Notes: generated from the letters alone by a model not told the origin. A stretch of DNA of 64,000 nt from Deltaproteobacteria bacterium (GCA_019307815.1 JAFDIV010000013.1:1-64000), one strand, 5' to 3'; positions 1 through 8,404 are shown, numbered from the stretch's first letter. Made by a program: numbers and translations.

Positions 1-45
1 TAGGATTCTAAGTTTTCTTCTGATATCGCGCTGAGCCTTTGTCAT
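1..45 (-). CDS. transposase, N-terminal fragment cut by window edge
   Basis: Only the first 15 codons are inside the window. The minus strand reads ATG at 45-43 preceded by a strong ribosome site (AGGAGGT, 6 nt upstream) and encodes MTKAQRDIRRKLRIL. From memory of the family, this start is typical of integrase-core transposases (IS481-like) that are common in Desulfobacterota. The rest lies to the left, so family and intactness cannot be judged. The stretch to about position 110 would then hold one end of the element, but I could not define its terminal repeat. Confidence 0.5.
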   Translation of the reverse strand, partial: MTKAQRDIRRKLRIL

Positions 46-257
46 GATACGACCTCCTCTGTGGTATTTTAACTCAATATACCATACCTGTCAGACGAAG
101 TCGTGAGTTTCAAAGGTACCCGTTGGAGGACAAAGCGATATATCAATACCCAACTGATCAATGAACTGGAAAGGGGAGAACAGGTTGCCGTTTAATCTAG
201 AGGACACCACACAAAAGTGCGAAAGATTCTTGATACTACCAGGAAAGAAATAAGCAT

Positions 258-288
258 GGGCCCGGAAGATTCTTTGAATACCGGGCCC
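258..288 (-). terminator. hairpin after the dch operon, possible terminator
   Basis: GGGCCCGG (258-265) and CCGGGCCC (281-288) form a perfect 8-bp GC-only stem around a 15-nt loop, starting 8 nt beyond the dch stop codon. The run after the stem on the minus strand is not T-rich, so this would be an atypical intrinsic terminator or an mRNA 3'-end stabiliser. Confidence 0.5.
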
Positions 289-295
289 TGAGAAA

Positions 296-1063
296 TTATT
301 GGTTTTTCCACTCTGGCTTTCTTTTTTCAAGAAAGGCCTTTAGACCCTCATTGGCATCAGCGGTTTTCATAAGCTCATTCAAGTAGATGTCTTCAATGAC
401 TTTCAGGGAGGGCTCCAAGTCGTCCCGGAGCCCCTTCATGATGGCCTTCTTGGTCAGTCGAAGGACCTCTGCACTCAATTTCAGGTAAGGCTTGACAAAA
501 TCCTGGGTGGCTGATTCCAGCTCATCAGGTGGCACCACCTTATTTACAAGGCCCATACCAAGGGCCTCTTCAGCCGATACAATGCGGCCGGTCAGAATCA
601 GATCCATGGCGGCCTTTCGACCCATGATACGGGGCATCAACTGGGCTGCGATGGGAGGGAAGACACCCACCTGGATTTCGGGCTGGCCGAATTTTGCATT
701 CACTGCAGCAATAACCACGTCGCAGAATATGGCAAGCTCGCAGCCGCCTCCAAGGCAAGAGCTGAAGACCGATGCCGCTGTGGGGGCACCTAAGCTGTCC
801 ATCAAACGGAACATACCATGAAAGACCTCTATCATTTTAGGTGCCTGATCTCCCATGTGCTCGCCCACGTCCACGCCTGCTGAAAAACACTTACCCTCTG
901 CGGCAAAAAGCAAAAGCTTCAGATCCTTATTATCCTGCAGAGAGCGGAGCACATCGTTGATTTCCTCCATCATGGCGATATTGAGGATGTTGAGAGGAGG
1001 TCTGTTCAGGATAATCTTGCCCAATCCGTCCTGGAATTCGGTCTTAATGAACTGATAGCTCAT
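296..1063 (-). CDS. dch: cyclohexa-1,5-diene-1-carbonyl-CoA hydratase
   Basis: Crotonase-family hydratase of 255 residues. In anaerobic aromatic degradation this enzyme adds water to cyclohexa-1,5-diene-1-carboxyl-CoA, the product of benzoyl-CoA reductase, giving 6-hydroxycyclohex-1-ene-1-carboxyl-CoA. The two oxyanion-hole segments are visible as FSAGVDVGEH (about residues 60-69) and SSCLGGGCEL (about 101-110). I chose the ATG at 1063 because AGGAG lies 7 nt upstream; an in-frame codon at 1087 has no such site. It is the last gene of the minus-strand set SDR-had-oah-dch. Assignment to Dch (BamR) rather than a generic enoyl-CoA hydratase rests on the sequence style and on the neighbours oah and had, which catalyse the next two steps. 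Confidence 0.85.
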   Translation of the reverse strand: MSYQFIKTEFQDGLGKIILNRPPLNILNIAMMEEINDVLRSLQDNKDLKLLLFAAEGKCFSAGVDVGEHMGDQAPKMIEVFHGMFRLMDSLGAPTAASVFSSCLGGGCELAIFCDVVIAAVNAKFGQPEIQVGVFPPIAAQLMPRIMGRKAAMDLILTGRIVSAEEALGMGLVNKVVPPDELESATQDFVKPYLKLSAEVLRLTKKAIMKGLRDDLEPSLKVIEDIYLNELMKTADANEGLKAFLEKRKPEWKNQ

Positions 1064-1147
1064 GGCATTTCTCCTTTTTTTTGGCAAAGATACTAAGTCG
1101 CCCAGGCCTCGGTGTTTCGGCCAAGACCTGAGCGGGTAATTAAGTCT

Positions 1148-2290
1148 CTATTCTTGAGGTTTGGGCATCACTTCGGCGAACATATCCATATCCCATGTCC
1201 TGGCCTGCGCTATGTTCTGCCGGAACTTAATAAAGTCGATGGTATCCTTTCCCGTGATCTTTTTGGTATTGAATGCACCAAAGCCCAAAAATGCCTCGCC
1301 GCCCATATTGGCCGCCAGCCAATGACGATGAGAATTCTTACTGAGATCCCAGAAAAATTTCTTTTTCTGCCTTATGGAGTCAATGGATTCAATAAGGCAT
1401 CCAGGAAAGAGGTTTGTAAAGGTCCAAACTACCTTATCCACTTCTTTATCCAATAGTTCGAAGTCCGCATTTGGCTGGTGTTCCTTTACGAATGCACGGG
1501 CTTCCTTCAGCTCATCGCCTTTCTTATATTCCCCATATACGATCTCGCCGTTCTCTACCCACTTGTCTGTAATGACCATGGGATTGCGAACCCATTTCCC
1601 ATCCACTTTCAACACAGGGACTACTTTGCTGATCAGGTTCTTGGCCCTCATTTTATAGGCAGACCACATCTCACAAGACACACAGTTCCACATAGCATCC
1701 TCTATGCTCAGGAACCAGGGCAGAAAATCCGATGAGCCTCCCACAGGCGCGGATCCATGCCTGGGACCGGCTTGGCCAAACACGGCAAGGTCAGAGGCAA
1801 TGGCAAGGTCACAGGCCATACCGATTTCCTGGCCTCCGGCAACACGCATCCCGTTGACCCTGCATATGGTGGGCTTTTTGCATCTCAGGATAGCGTCTAC
1901 CATTCCGTTGAACAGCTCCATATATTGACCATACTCGTCGGATCTCAGGCTATAGTATTCACTGTATTCCTTTGTATTGCCGCCGGTACAAAAGGCATAG
2001 GGGCCTGTGCCAGTAAAGACGGCTGCAACAACACTCCTGTCCAGAGACGCATTATCAAACCCAGCGATCACTCCCTTGACCATTTCAGTGGTATAGGAAT
2101 TGTACTGCCTGGGATTATTCAGCCTGATCCAGGCCACATACAGGCCTTCCACAACATTGCCCTGTGGATCCTTCAATGGCCTTTTTTCATAAACCACACA
2201 AGGGGCGTCTGCATCGGTGCCCCAATGCACATCCGTGTGCAGCAAATGATCCTTCATCTCGTTATCTCTCGGCATCCATTCCAAAGCCAT
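1148..2290 (-). CDS. oah: 6-oxocyclohex-1-ene-1-carbonyl-CoA hydrolase (ring opening)
   Basis: A 380-residue crotonase-fold protein, longer than ordinary enoyl-CoA hydratases (about 260) and the usual size of BamA/Oah. It hydrolyses the alicyclic ring of 6-oxocyclohexenecarboxyl-CoA to 3-hydroxypimelyl-CoA. Recognisable family stretches include TGTGPYAFCTGGNTKEY (about residues 93-109) and RVNGMRVAGGQEIGMACDLA (about 144-163). The start has AGGAGG 10-15 nt upstream. This is the gene widely used as a functional marker for anaerobic aromatic degradation. It sits between had and dch on the same strand with short gaps (44 and 84 nt), so all are probably co-transcribed. Confidence 0.95.
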   Translation of the reverse strand: MALEWMPRDNEMKDHLLHTDVHWGTDADAPCVVYEKRPLKDPQGNVVEGLYVAWIRLNNPRQYNSYTTEMVKGVIAGFDNASLDRSVVAAVFTGTGPYAFCTGGNTKEYSEYYSLRSDEYGQYMELFNGMVDAILRCKKPTICRVNGMRVAGGQEIGMACDLAIASDLAVFGQAGPRHGSAPVGGSSDFLPWFLSIEDAMWNCVSCEMWSAYKMRAKNLISKVVPVLKVDGKWVRNPMVITDKWVENGEIVYGEYKKGDELKEARAFVKEHQPNADFELLDKEVDKVVWTFTNLFPGCLIESIDSIRQKKKFFWDLSKNSHRHWLAANMGGEAFLGFGAFNTKKITGKDTIDFIKFRQNIAQARTWDMDMFAEVMPKPQE

Positions 2291-2334
2291 ATCCTTTATC
2301 CTCCTTGTTTTCTTATTTTTATGGTTAGGACCCT

Positions 2335-3441
2335 TTAAAAGTCAGGGACCAATACGACCCGTTTTTCAGGTGACCCCTTGGTGTGTATTTCCTCAAAGGT
2401 CTCCACGATGGTACTCATGGGTCTTGTCTGAACAAAGGGTTCCACCTGGATCTTCTTGGACAGGACCATGTCCATCACCGCCGGGTAGTATTCCGGCAGG
2501 CAGGCCCATGTGCCGATAATTTCCGCGTCAAAGGCCATTAAACGGCTGATGGAGTATTCCACCTTTTGTAAACCAAAACCTACAACGATGAGTTTACCTG
2601 TAAAACTCAACAAGGAGAGGGCGATTTCCTGTCCGGGTTTTGTACCTGTGACCTCAAAGATCTTCCAACCATAACCTGGAAGGCCATTTTGTTTGCGGAT
2701 AGCCTTGATTTCATTGGATACGTCCTTGGGGCTCTTACCCATGGAATTGATTACAAAGTCAGCACCATAGGAGAGCATCTTGTTCAGCCGGTCTTCAACG
2801 ATATCAATGGCAATAACCGTGCTGGCACCAAGCGCCTTGGCCTCCTGAACCATGTATTGGCCTACGCCTCCAATGCCGATAACAACTACGTTGTCACCTG
2901 GTTCCAACGAGGCCCTTTTTGCGGCCTGAAACGGTGTGGTTGCTGCATCGGCAACTACGGCCAGCTTTTCAAGCGGGAAATCACCTCTATTCTTGATTTC
3001 GCAAAGGTCAATACTCGGTACAGGGATATGACTGGAAAATCCTCCATAGATGCCCATGCTATTTCCCGGCATCTTTTGATTCAGGCACCTGTTACCCCTT
3101 CTGGTCTTACACAGGTAACATTGGCGACAGGGCATGACCGCCGGAATCAAGACCTCTTTTCCGATCCACTCTTCATCCCCGGCCACCACCGTTCCTGAGA
3201 TCTCATGGCCAAGTGTAAGGGGAGGCTTAGAGACGGTTGGAACTCCATCGTAAAAATAACCGAGGTCAGTATGGCAAACTCCACAGCCTGCCACTTCCAC
3301 AAGGACTTCACCAGGTTTTAGCTCAGGTACTGGGAGTTCCTTTTTTTCAATCTTTCCGGGGATGATCTTTCCCGATTCCTTATCCTTTGTGGTTGGCTGT
3401 ACCATCTGCCACGTCAAGATTTTGTCTGGTACTGCTGCCAT
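2335..3441 (-). CDS. had: 6-hydroxycyclohex-1-ene-1-carbonyl-CoA dehydrogenase
   Basis: A 368-residue zinc-type alcohol dehydrogenase (MDR family) that oxidises the hydroxyl produced by Dch to the 6-oxo compound used by Oah, with NAD+. Visible features are the catalytic zinc motif GCGVCHTDLG (from about residue 52), GHE near 78, the four-cysteine structural zinc lobe spread over CRQCYLCKTRRGNRC, and the nucleotide-binding GIGGVGQYMVQEAKALGA (about 189-206). Length and the presence of dch and oah directly downstream support Had (BamQ) rather than a generic alcohol dehydrogenase. A good ribosome site (GGAGGG) precedes the ATG. Confidence 0.9.
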   Translation of the reverse strand: MAAVPDKILTWQMVQPTTKDKESGKIIPGKIEKKELPVPELKPGEVLVEVAGCGVCHTDLGYFYDGVPTVSKPPLTLGHEISGTVVAGDEEWIGKEVLIPAVMPCRQCYLCKTRRGNRCLNQKMPGNSMGIYGGFSSHIPVPSIDLCEIKNRGDFPLEKLAVVADAATTPFQAAKRASLEPGDNVVVIGIGGVGQYMVQEAKALGASTVIAIDIVEDRLNKMLSYGADFVINSMGKSPKDVSNEIKAIRKQNGLPGYGWKIFEVTGTKPGQEIALSLLSFTGKLIVVGFGLQKVEYSISRLMAFDAEIIGTWACLPEYYPAVMDMVLSKKIQVEPFVQTRPMSTIVETFEEIHTKGSPEKRVVLVPDF

Positions 3442-3538
3442 GGTATCCCTCCTTTATTTTGTTTATTTGTTTGGGTGGTGAAGGCTGTTAGGCCTTAGTC
3501 AATATACCTTGAACGAGTCGGGGCCTTTTCTGTAAGCC

Positions 3539-4291
3539 CTATATCATACCGTATCCCCCGTCTACACAGAGGAGCTGGCCCGTGATATAATCACTTTCAT
3601 CAGAGGCCAAGAATACGAAAGCAGGTGCAATATCGTCTGGCTCTGCAAACCGCTTCAACAAAATCCTGTTCATGTATATTTCCTTAAGCTTTTCGTCGGT
3701 TCTGATTTTTTCTGTCATATCGGTTGCCACAATGCCCAATGAGATCACGTTTGCGCACACATTGTAACGAGCCAACTCTCGAGCGATAGATTTGGTCATA
3801 CTTATAATGCCACCTTTAGCAGCACTATAGTTGATCTGACCTACTGTACCAACAATACCTGCTACAGATGTGACGTTAATAATTTTGCCCTTGTTCTGCT
3901 CCTTCATCTGGAGGCCTGCAGCCTGTGAGCAGAGAAAGGTTCCTTTCATATGGATATCCACCACCTGGTCCCACTGCTCTTCTGTCATTTTTAGAAGCAT
4001 AGCAGGCCGGGTAAAACCTGCGTTATTGACCAAAATATCCAGCCTACCGAATCGTTCCACTATTGTATTTATGAGATGTTCCACTTGTTCCTTTTTTGCT
4101 ACATCCGCTTTTATGGCAATGGCCTCGGTTCCCATTGCCTCAATGGCCTGTACCACTTCATTTGCGGCCTTCTCATTGGAACTATAATTGATTGCTACCT
4201 TGGCCCCTTCCTTGGCGAATCCAAGGGCCACTGCACGGCCTACTCCGCGGCTGCTTCCAGTTACAAGTGCAATTTTATCTTTTAATCTCAT
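3539..4291 (-). CDS. short-chain dehydrogenase, FabG-like
   Basis: Classical SDR of 250 residues with every core motif: TGSSRGVGRA (NAD(P)-binding, about residues 11-20), LVNNAGF (about 86-92), the catalytic Ser in VTSVAG, and YSAAKGG with the catalytic Tyr and Lys. It closely resembles 3-oxoacyl-ACP reductases. It is the first gene of the benzoyl-CoA lower-pathway operon, whose next product after ring opening is 3-hydroxypimelyl-CoA. I infer that it may oxidise that 3-hydroxyacyl-CoA to 3-oxopimelyl-CoA; sequence alone cannot exclude a fatty-acid synthesis role. Confidence 0.8.
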   Translation of the reverse strand: MRLKDKIALVTGSSRGVGRAVALGFAKEGAKVAINYSSNEKAANEVVQAIEAMGTEAIAIKADVAKKEQVEHLINTIVERFGRLDILVNNAGFTRPAMLLKMTEEQWDQVVDIHMKGTFLCSQAAGLQMKEQNKGKIINVTSVAGIVGTVGQINYSAAKGGIISMTKSIARELARYNVCANVISLGIVATDMTEKIRTDEKLKEIYMNRILLKRFAEPDDIAPAFVFLASDESDYITGQLLCVDGGYGMI

Positions 4292-4354
4292 ATTGTTACC
4301 CCCGGCTTCCTTGATATTAAGTTATGGTGAATAAAAAAACCCGTCTTGAAAGCA

Positions 4355-4421
4355 TATAATTACATTATAGTTACATTATAGTTACATGGCGCAATCTAAA
4401 AAAAAGGGCATATTTTGTCAA
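4355..4421 (-). promoter_or_regulatory. promoter of the SDR-had-oah-dch operon with three tandem 11-bp repeats
   Basis: On the minus strand TTGACA (4421-4416), a 17-nt spacer and TAGATT (4398-4393) make a good sigma-70 promoter. Immediately downstream, across the expected start of transcription, lie three head-to-tail copies of an 11-bp unit: on the plus strand TATAATTACAT (4355-4365), TATAGTTACAT (4366-4376) and TATAGTTACAT (4377-4387). One helical turn per unit would put three protein contacts on one face of the DNA, and the position over +1 suggests a repressor. The regulator is not encoded nearby. Confidence 0.6.
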
Positions 4422-4563
4422 GGGAAAAGGGGGAGGGCCGAAGGTTATGGGGAATTTTGAGATCCGGGTTGATAAAAAACACGGGTATTGTAATATCCAA
4501 AAAATATCATAGGAAACTGCCCCATATATATTAAGCCCCAGTGCTCTAAAAGAAAGTAGTGAT

Positions 4564-5391
4564 ATGGTATATCAAAAGGCAGGGATTCAACTTTTGTATA
4601 GAAAAACCACGTTTCTTTTTTGTCTTATTTTGTTCGTTTTCTTCTTTGGATGCGCCAGGAAAGCGCCTCTTATCGAGCTTCCCCGGGCCCCAAGGGAAAA
4701 GTTTCTTCTGCTTTACCTCAAAGAGGACTCTCACACCCGAAAGGCCATTTGGTTGAATGGAAAAAAATATTATCTTCTTTCTGAGGCTGAAGGATTTGTC
4801 CAATACGGAAAGGCGTCTTGGTATGGGCGAAAGTTTCATGGCCGCAAGACATCCAGCGGTGAGGTGTACAATATGCATGAAAGGACCGCGGCCCACAGGA
4901 CCTTGCCCCTGGGAACATATGTTCAGGTGATGAACCTGAAAAATGGAAAGAGCACTATAGTCCGCATAAATGACCGGGGCCCCTTTGTAAAAGGAAGGAT
5001 CATTGACCTATCTTACAGGGCAGCAAAAGACATCGGGCTCGTAGGGCCGGGGGTGGCCAGGGTGAGGCTTACCGTTCTGGGCAAAGAAGTAGGCCGATGG
5101 AAATCCCCTGGCGGTTTAAGTCCCATTGTGGAGATTCCAAACATTCGACAAGGGGCATTTACTGTTCAAGTTGGGGCCTTCAGAGAAAGAGATAATGCCC
5201 TGAGCATTGCAGACAGGCTTAAGGTTCTTTTTCAATATGTTGAGGTCATTCCCATAAGAGGTTCTAATAGGTGGGGCGAGACATTTTATAGGGTAAGGGT
5301 ATCACGCTCCAAAACATTAGATGAAGCCAACAAGATAAAGCGCAAATTAAAGAAAATGGGGTTCGAGGAGGCCTTTGTGGTTAGTCTGTAG
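4564..5391 (+). CDS. rlpA: RlpA-like septal lytic transglycosylase lipoprotein with SPOR domain
   Basis: A 275-residue envelope protein. The N-terminus is a lipoprotein signal with a hydrophobic run and lipobox FFGC (Cys30). A double-psi beta-barrel follows at about residues 78-170, with GKASWYGRKFHGRKTSSGE and RINDRGPF carrying the residues conserved in RlpA. A SPOR domain (GAFTVQVGAF onward, about 198-275) would bind denuded peptidoglycan at the septum. RlpA family members cleave such glycans during daughter-cell separation. Its 3' end overlaps the 3' end of the convergent ihfA gene by 11 bp. No strong ribosome site is visible before the ATG. Confidence 0.88.
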   Translation: MVYQKAGIQLLYRKTTFLFCLILFVFFFGCARKAPLIELPRAPREKFLLLYLKEDSHTRKAIWLNGKKYYLLSEAEGFVQYGKASWYGRKFHGRKTSSGEVYNMHERTAAHRTLPLGTYVQVMNLKNGKSTIVRINDRGPFVKGRIIDLSYRAAKDIGLVGPGVARVRLTVLGKEVGRWKSPGGLSPIVEIPNIRQGAFTVQVGAFRERDNALSIADRLKVLFQYVEVIPIRGSNRWGETFYRVRVSRSKTLDEANKIKRKLKKMGFEEAFVVSL

Positions 5392-5674
5392 AACCCTTGT
5401 TGATTTTTTCCCTCAACACACCCGAGGTCTTGAATACGACGACTCGCCTGGCCCTTAATTGCAAGTCTTCGGTAGTTTGGGGATTTCTTCCACGGCGAGC
5501 GGCTTTCTCCTTGACCATAAATTTCCCGAATCCGCTGATAAGGATATCTTCGCCATTTTCCAATGTCTGCTTGATTAGTTCAAAAAGCCGTTCCACAACA
5601 GCACGCGACTGGCTCTTGCTTAACCCTACCTGATGGTAAATACTGTTGATAATCTTTTCTTTCGTAAGGGCCAC
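5381..5674 (-). CDS. ihfA: integration host factor, alpha subunit (HU/IHF family)
   Basis: A 97-residue HU/IHF-fold protein: MALTKEKIINSIYHQVGLSK opens helix 1, and the beta-arm contains GFGKFMVKEKAARRGRNPQT with the Arg-Asn-Pro tip that intercalates in DNA. IHF bends DNA sharply as a heterodimer, acting in recombination, replication and transcription. The alpha-subunit call rests on overall similarity; a homodimeric HU-type role is possible because no beta subunit is in the window. The last 11 bp overlap rlpA tail to tail. Confidence 0.85.
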   Translation of the reverse strand: MALTKEKIINSIYHQVGLSKSQSRAVVERLFELIKQTLENGEDILISGFGKFMVKEKAARRGRNPQTTEDLQLRARRVVVFKTSGVLREKINKGSTD

Positions 5675-5763
5675 CTTCGAACCTCCTCGTCATGCAGACT
5701 TGATAACAGGTTCATCTTCTTGAGTTTTACAAGCAAAGAATATGACTTAAGCAATTAAGGCTG

Positions 5764-6264
5764 TCAAGCATTTTTTGATAGGGTAAATTTTTCCTTGAGT
5801 TTTTTGTTGACGATTTCAGGGACAAGGCCGCTTACATCTCCTCCAAATCGGGCTGCTTCCTTGATAATTGTGGAACTGGTATAGAACCACTTATAGTCTG
5901 TCATCAGAAAAATAGACTGCACTTCCCTATTCAACTTTCGATTCATTAGGGCCATCTGAAACTCGTATTCGAAGTCGGACATTGCCCTCAAACCCCTTAA
6001 AATTACATTGGCATTTTTCCGTACTGCATACTCCACGAGTAGCCCATCAAACGTATCCACTTCAATATTTTGCATGCCCTTAATGGAGGCGTGTATCATT
6101 TCTATGCGTTCCTCCAAGGTGAACAAAGGGATTTTTTGGGGATTAATAAGAATGGCGATAATCAGCCTGTCAAATATCTTCAGAGCCCGTTTAATGATGC
6201 TCAAGTGCCCGTTTGTAATGGGGTCAAATGTGCCAGGATAAATAGCCAATGTACTATTACTCAT
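5764..6264 (-). CDS. coaD: phosphopantetheine adenylyltransferase
   Basis: A 166-residue nucleotidyltransferase making dephospho-CoA from 4'-phosphopantetheine and ATP, the penultimate step of CoA synthesis. YPGTFDPITNGHLSII carries the TxGH active-site motif (about residues 9-24) and YTSSTIIKEAARFGGDV matches the second conserved block (about 126-142). The length is standard. The start overlaps the rsmD stop by 4 nt (ATGA), the common rsmD-coaD pairing, which implies translational coupling. Confidence 0.96.
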   Translation of the reverse strand: MSNSTLAIYPGTFDPITNGHLSIIKRALKIFDRLIIAILINPQKIPLFTLEERIEMIHASIKGMQNIEVDTFDGLLVEYAVRKNANVILRGLRAMSDFEYEFQMALMNRKLNREVQSIFLMTDYKWFYTSSTIIKEAARFGGDVSGLVPEIVNKKLKEKFTLSKNA

Positions 6265-6821
6265 GATCTCACTCCAAAAACAAAGAAGTCAATTTTAGTG
6301 TCTCCATAGACACGGGAATCAGATCGATAAAGACCAGCAACATCATGAATCATTTCTGATTTAGCTGATTCAATAATTACCACCGCACCGGGCGCCAACA
6401 CGTGCTTGGAAATAAGCTCAGAGATAATTTTAGGGATAAACCCTTTGCGGTATGGTGGATCAATAAACACCATGGTAAATGGACGCCCTCCCAGGGTTTC
6501 CAATGTAGGAAGGCCTCTTAAAAGATCCCTTTTTAGAATCTGTACCAGTTCTCCAAATCCACAAATCTCCACATTCTTTCGGATAATGGCAATGGCCTTT
6601 GGTGAACGATCTACAAAAACGGCCCGCATCGCCCCTCTGCTAATGGCCTCAAGGCCCAATGCCCCTGTCCCGGCAAACAAGTCCAGAACCGTTTCCCCTA
6701 CCAACCCCTGCCCCAATATATTAAAGATTGCCTCTCTGACGTGGTCCGAGGTGGGCCTAATCTTCAAACCCTTAAAAGGGGCCAGGAGTTTCCCTTTTAC
6801 CCTGCCACCGGTGATTCGCAT
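6261..6821 (-). CDS. rsmD: 16S rRNA (guanine-966-N2)-methyltransferase
   Basis: A 186-residue SAM-dependent methyltransferase that modifies G966 of 16S rRNA. DLFAGTGALGLEA (about residues 46-58) is the SAM-binding loop and FIDPPYRKG contains the DPPY catalytic motif of N6/N2-amino methyltransferases. It begins MRITGGRVKGKLL, the normal start of the family. It lies 6 nt after the pssA stop and overlaps coaD by 4 nt. Confidence 0.94.
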   Translation of the reverse strand: MRITGGRVKGKLLAPFKGLKIRPTSDHVREAIFNILGQGLVGETVLDLFAGTGALGLEAISRGAMRAVFVDRSPKAIAIIRKNVEICGFGELVQILKRDLLRGLPTLETLGGRPFTMVFIDPPYRKGFIPKIISELISKHVLAPGAVVIIESAKSEMIHDVAGLYRSDSRVYGDTKIDFFVFGVRS

Positions 6822-6827
6822 TCTTAA

Positions 6828-7652
6828 CTATCGCGCAGCCTGGGTATCTGGGGCCTCGTCCACTTCGTCTTTGGTACTGATGAAGGGGAGGTCCACCATG
6901 GATGGTGTAATCGAGGCCCTTCTTGTTTTGGTGCGCAGGATGGTTGTTATTGGGCCAGAGATTACATAGGCCGATATAATGAAAAAGAGCACGATTCTTG
7001 GCCGATAAGCTACAACAATAAGCATGAGGATAATGGAAACAAGTACATTAAAGGGCTTTTGCCTTCGGGTCTCAAATTTTTTGAAACTCAAGTAATCCAA
7101 ACTGCTTACCATTAGAAAGGACAGGAGGTATACCACCACCAATGCCAAGACATGTAGGGATTGTGAACCACCGCCCAAGGCCGAGGTAAAAAGAATGAGT
7201 GAGGCAATGAGTGCAGCAGCACTGGGTATAGGTAATCCTTTAAAAAATCCGGTATTTTGGGCCCTATTTTGTATGTTGAATCGGGCAAGACGTAAAGCGC
7301 CGCAAATCACATAGGTAAATGAAGCCAGCCAGCCCAACCTACCATAGGGTTGCAATGCCCACTGAAAGGCCAAGATACCAGGAGCCACTCCAAATGCCAC
7401 CAAGTCGGAAAGGGAGTCGTATTCGGTTCCAAAATGACTGCTCGTGTGTGTGTATCTGGCGACTTTTCCGTCCAGGGCATCAAAAAGACAAGACACCAAA
7501 ATAGCCACAGATGCCGCCTCAAATCTGTGCTGAATGGCCGCGATGATGGCATAGAATCCGCCGAAAAGGCTTGCAGATGTAAAAAGGTTAGGGAGCAGAT
7601 AAATGCCCCTCTTCTTATCTCTCTTATTCCGCTTTTTTCGTCGTGATTTCAT
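6828..7652 (-). CDS. pssA: CDP-diacylglycerol--serine O-phosphatidyltransferase
   Basis: A 274-residue integral membrane enzyme joining CDP-diacylglycerol and serine to give phosphatidylserine. The CDP-alcohol phosphotransferase signature is complete: DGKVAR (8 residues) GTEYDSLSD, at about residues 60-82. Several hydrophobic segments follow. I placed the start at 7652 (MKSRRKKRNK): it overlaps the psd stop codon (ATGA) and has AGGA upstream, whereas the longer frame to 7811 lies inside psd and adds an unrelated 53-residue leader. Psd, encoded just upstream, uses its product. Confidence 0.93.
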   Translation of the reverse strand: MKSRRKKRNKRDKKRGIYLLPNLFTSASLFGGFYAIIAAIQHRFEAASVAILVSCLFDALDGKVARYTHTSSHFGTEYDSLSDLVAFGVAPGILAFQWALQPYGRLGWLASFTYVICGALRLARFNIQNRAQNTGFFKGLPIPSAAALIASLILFTSALGGGSQSLHVLALVVVYLLSFLMVSSLDYLSFKKFETRRQKPFNVLVSIILMLIVVAYRPRIVLFFIISAYVISGPITTILRTKTRRASITPSMVDLPFISTKDEVDEAPDTQAAR

Positions 7653-8308
7653 GATGAATATCCTATGATAGTTTGACCTGCCTTTACCTTTTGGCCGGCT
7701 TCTACCACAATTCGGCAGTGGGAAGGGAGGTAGACTTCCACTCTTGAACCGAAGCGGATGAGTCCGAGCCTCTGGCCTGCTGCCACCTTGTCGCCAGCCT
7801 TTAGCCAGCAAACGATCCTCCTGGCAATGATACCTGCAATTTGAATAAGCAAAATTTTATCAGCCTCTGGAGTTTTTAGAAAGATGCTGTTCCTTTCGTT
7901 GTACTTTGATGCTTTATCCAACTGGGCTGAGAAGAATTTTCCAGGCTTGTAATTGATTTCTTCCACCACACCTTGAGTAGGACATCGATTTACATGAACG
8001 TTGAATAAGGACATGAAAATGCTAAGTTTTATGGCACTTACCCCTAAAGGGCTTTTATCGGCCTCCATATGCTCGATCTTGAGGATTTTGCCATCTGCTG
8101 GCGCTAGTATAGCAGCGGGATCATGGGGCAGGTGCCGTTCTGGATCCCTGAAAAAGAAGCCAACAAAAAGGGTAAGTCCGCCTGCGAGGCAGGCAAGGAT
8201 GGGAAGATCAACAAGAATAAAAAAGAGGGTGAAAGCAAGACAAATCCCTATAAAAGGGAGCCCTTCCTTTGCCAGTGGTAGTTTGCTATGTGCATCTGGA
8301 TAATTCAA
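7649..8308 (-). CDS. psd: phosphatidylserine decarboxylase proenzyme
   Basis: A 219-residue, short-type phosphatidylserine decarboxylase making phosphatidylethanolamine. Two hydrophobic segments lie near residues 18-55 (FIGICLAFTLFFILVDLPIL and following), then FFRDPER, the family landmark after the membrane part. The self-cleavage site that generates the pyruvoyl cofactor is the Gly-Ser of IRFGSRVEVYLP (about residues 184-195). It is translationally coupled to pssA through an ATGA overlap, pairing consecutive steps of phosphatidylethanolamine synthesis. Confidence 0.93.
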   Translation of the reverse strand: MNYPDAHSKLPLAKEGLPFIGICLAFTLFFILVDLPILACLAGGLTLFVGFFFRDPERHLPHDPAAILAPADGKILKIEHMEADKSPLGVSAIKLSIFMSLFNVHVNRCPTQGVVEEINYKPGKFFSAQLDKASKYNERNSIFLKTPEADKILLIQIAGIIARRIVCWLKAGDKVAAGQRLGLIRFGSRVEVYLPSHCRIVVEAGQKVKAGQTIIGYSS

Positions 8309-8404
8309 GGCAATGTCCCATACCTTTTAGTATGCCTCTCACGTGCTCTCCATTGGTGATCATCCGCCAGCCATTATAGTTTTTTGCCTCCCTTTGTCAA
8401 TCTG

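Noticed and set aside
91-330. 79-codon minus-strand ORF beyond dch
   Set aside because: It overlaps the end of dch and contains the hairpin at 258-288; no ribosome site and no recognisable protein text.
4355-4387. Three tandem repeats considered as a CRISPR fragment
   Set aside because: The units are 11 bp and directly adjacent with no spacers, which is an operator or iteron arrangement.
6406-6969. 187-codon plus-strand ORF opposite rsmD and pssA
   Set aside because: Shadow of two well-identified genes on the other strand.
8176-8194. GCCTGC/GCAGGC palindrome inside psd, considered as a second LPAGxQAG-type insertion
   Set aside because: It encodes LACLAGGL within a membrane segment where such residues are natural, and the length of Psd is not enlarged.
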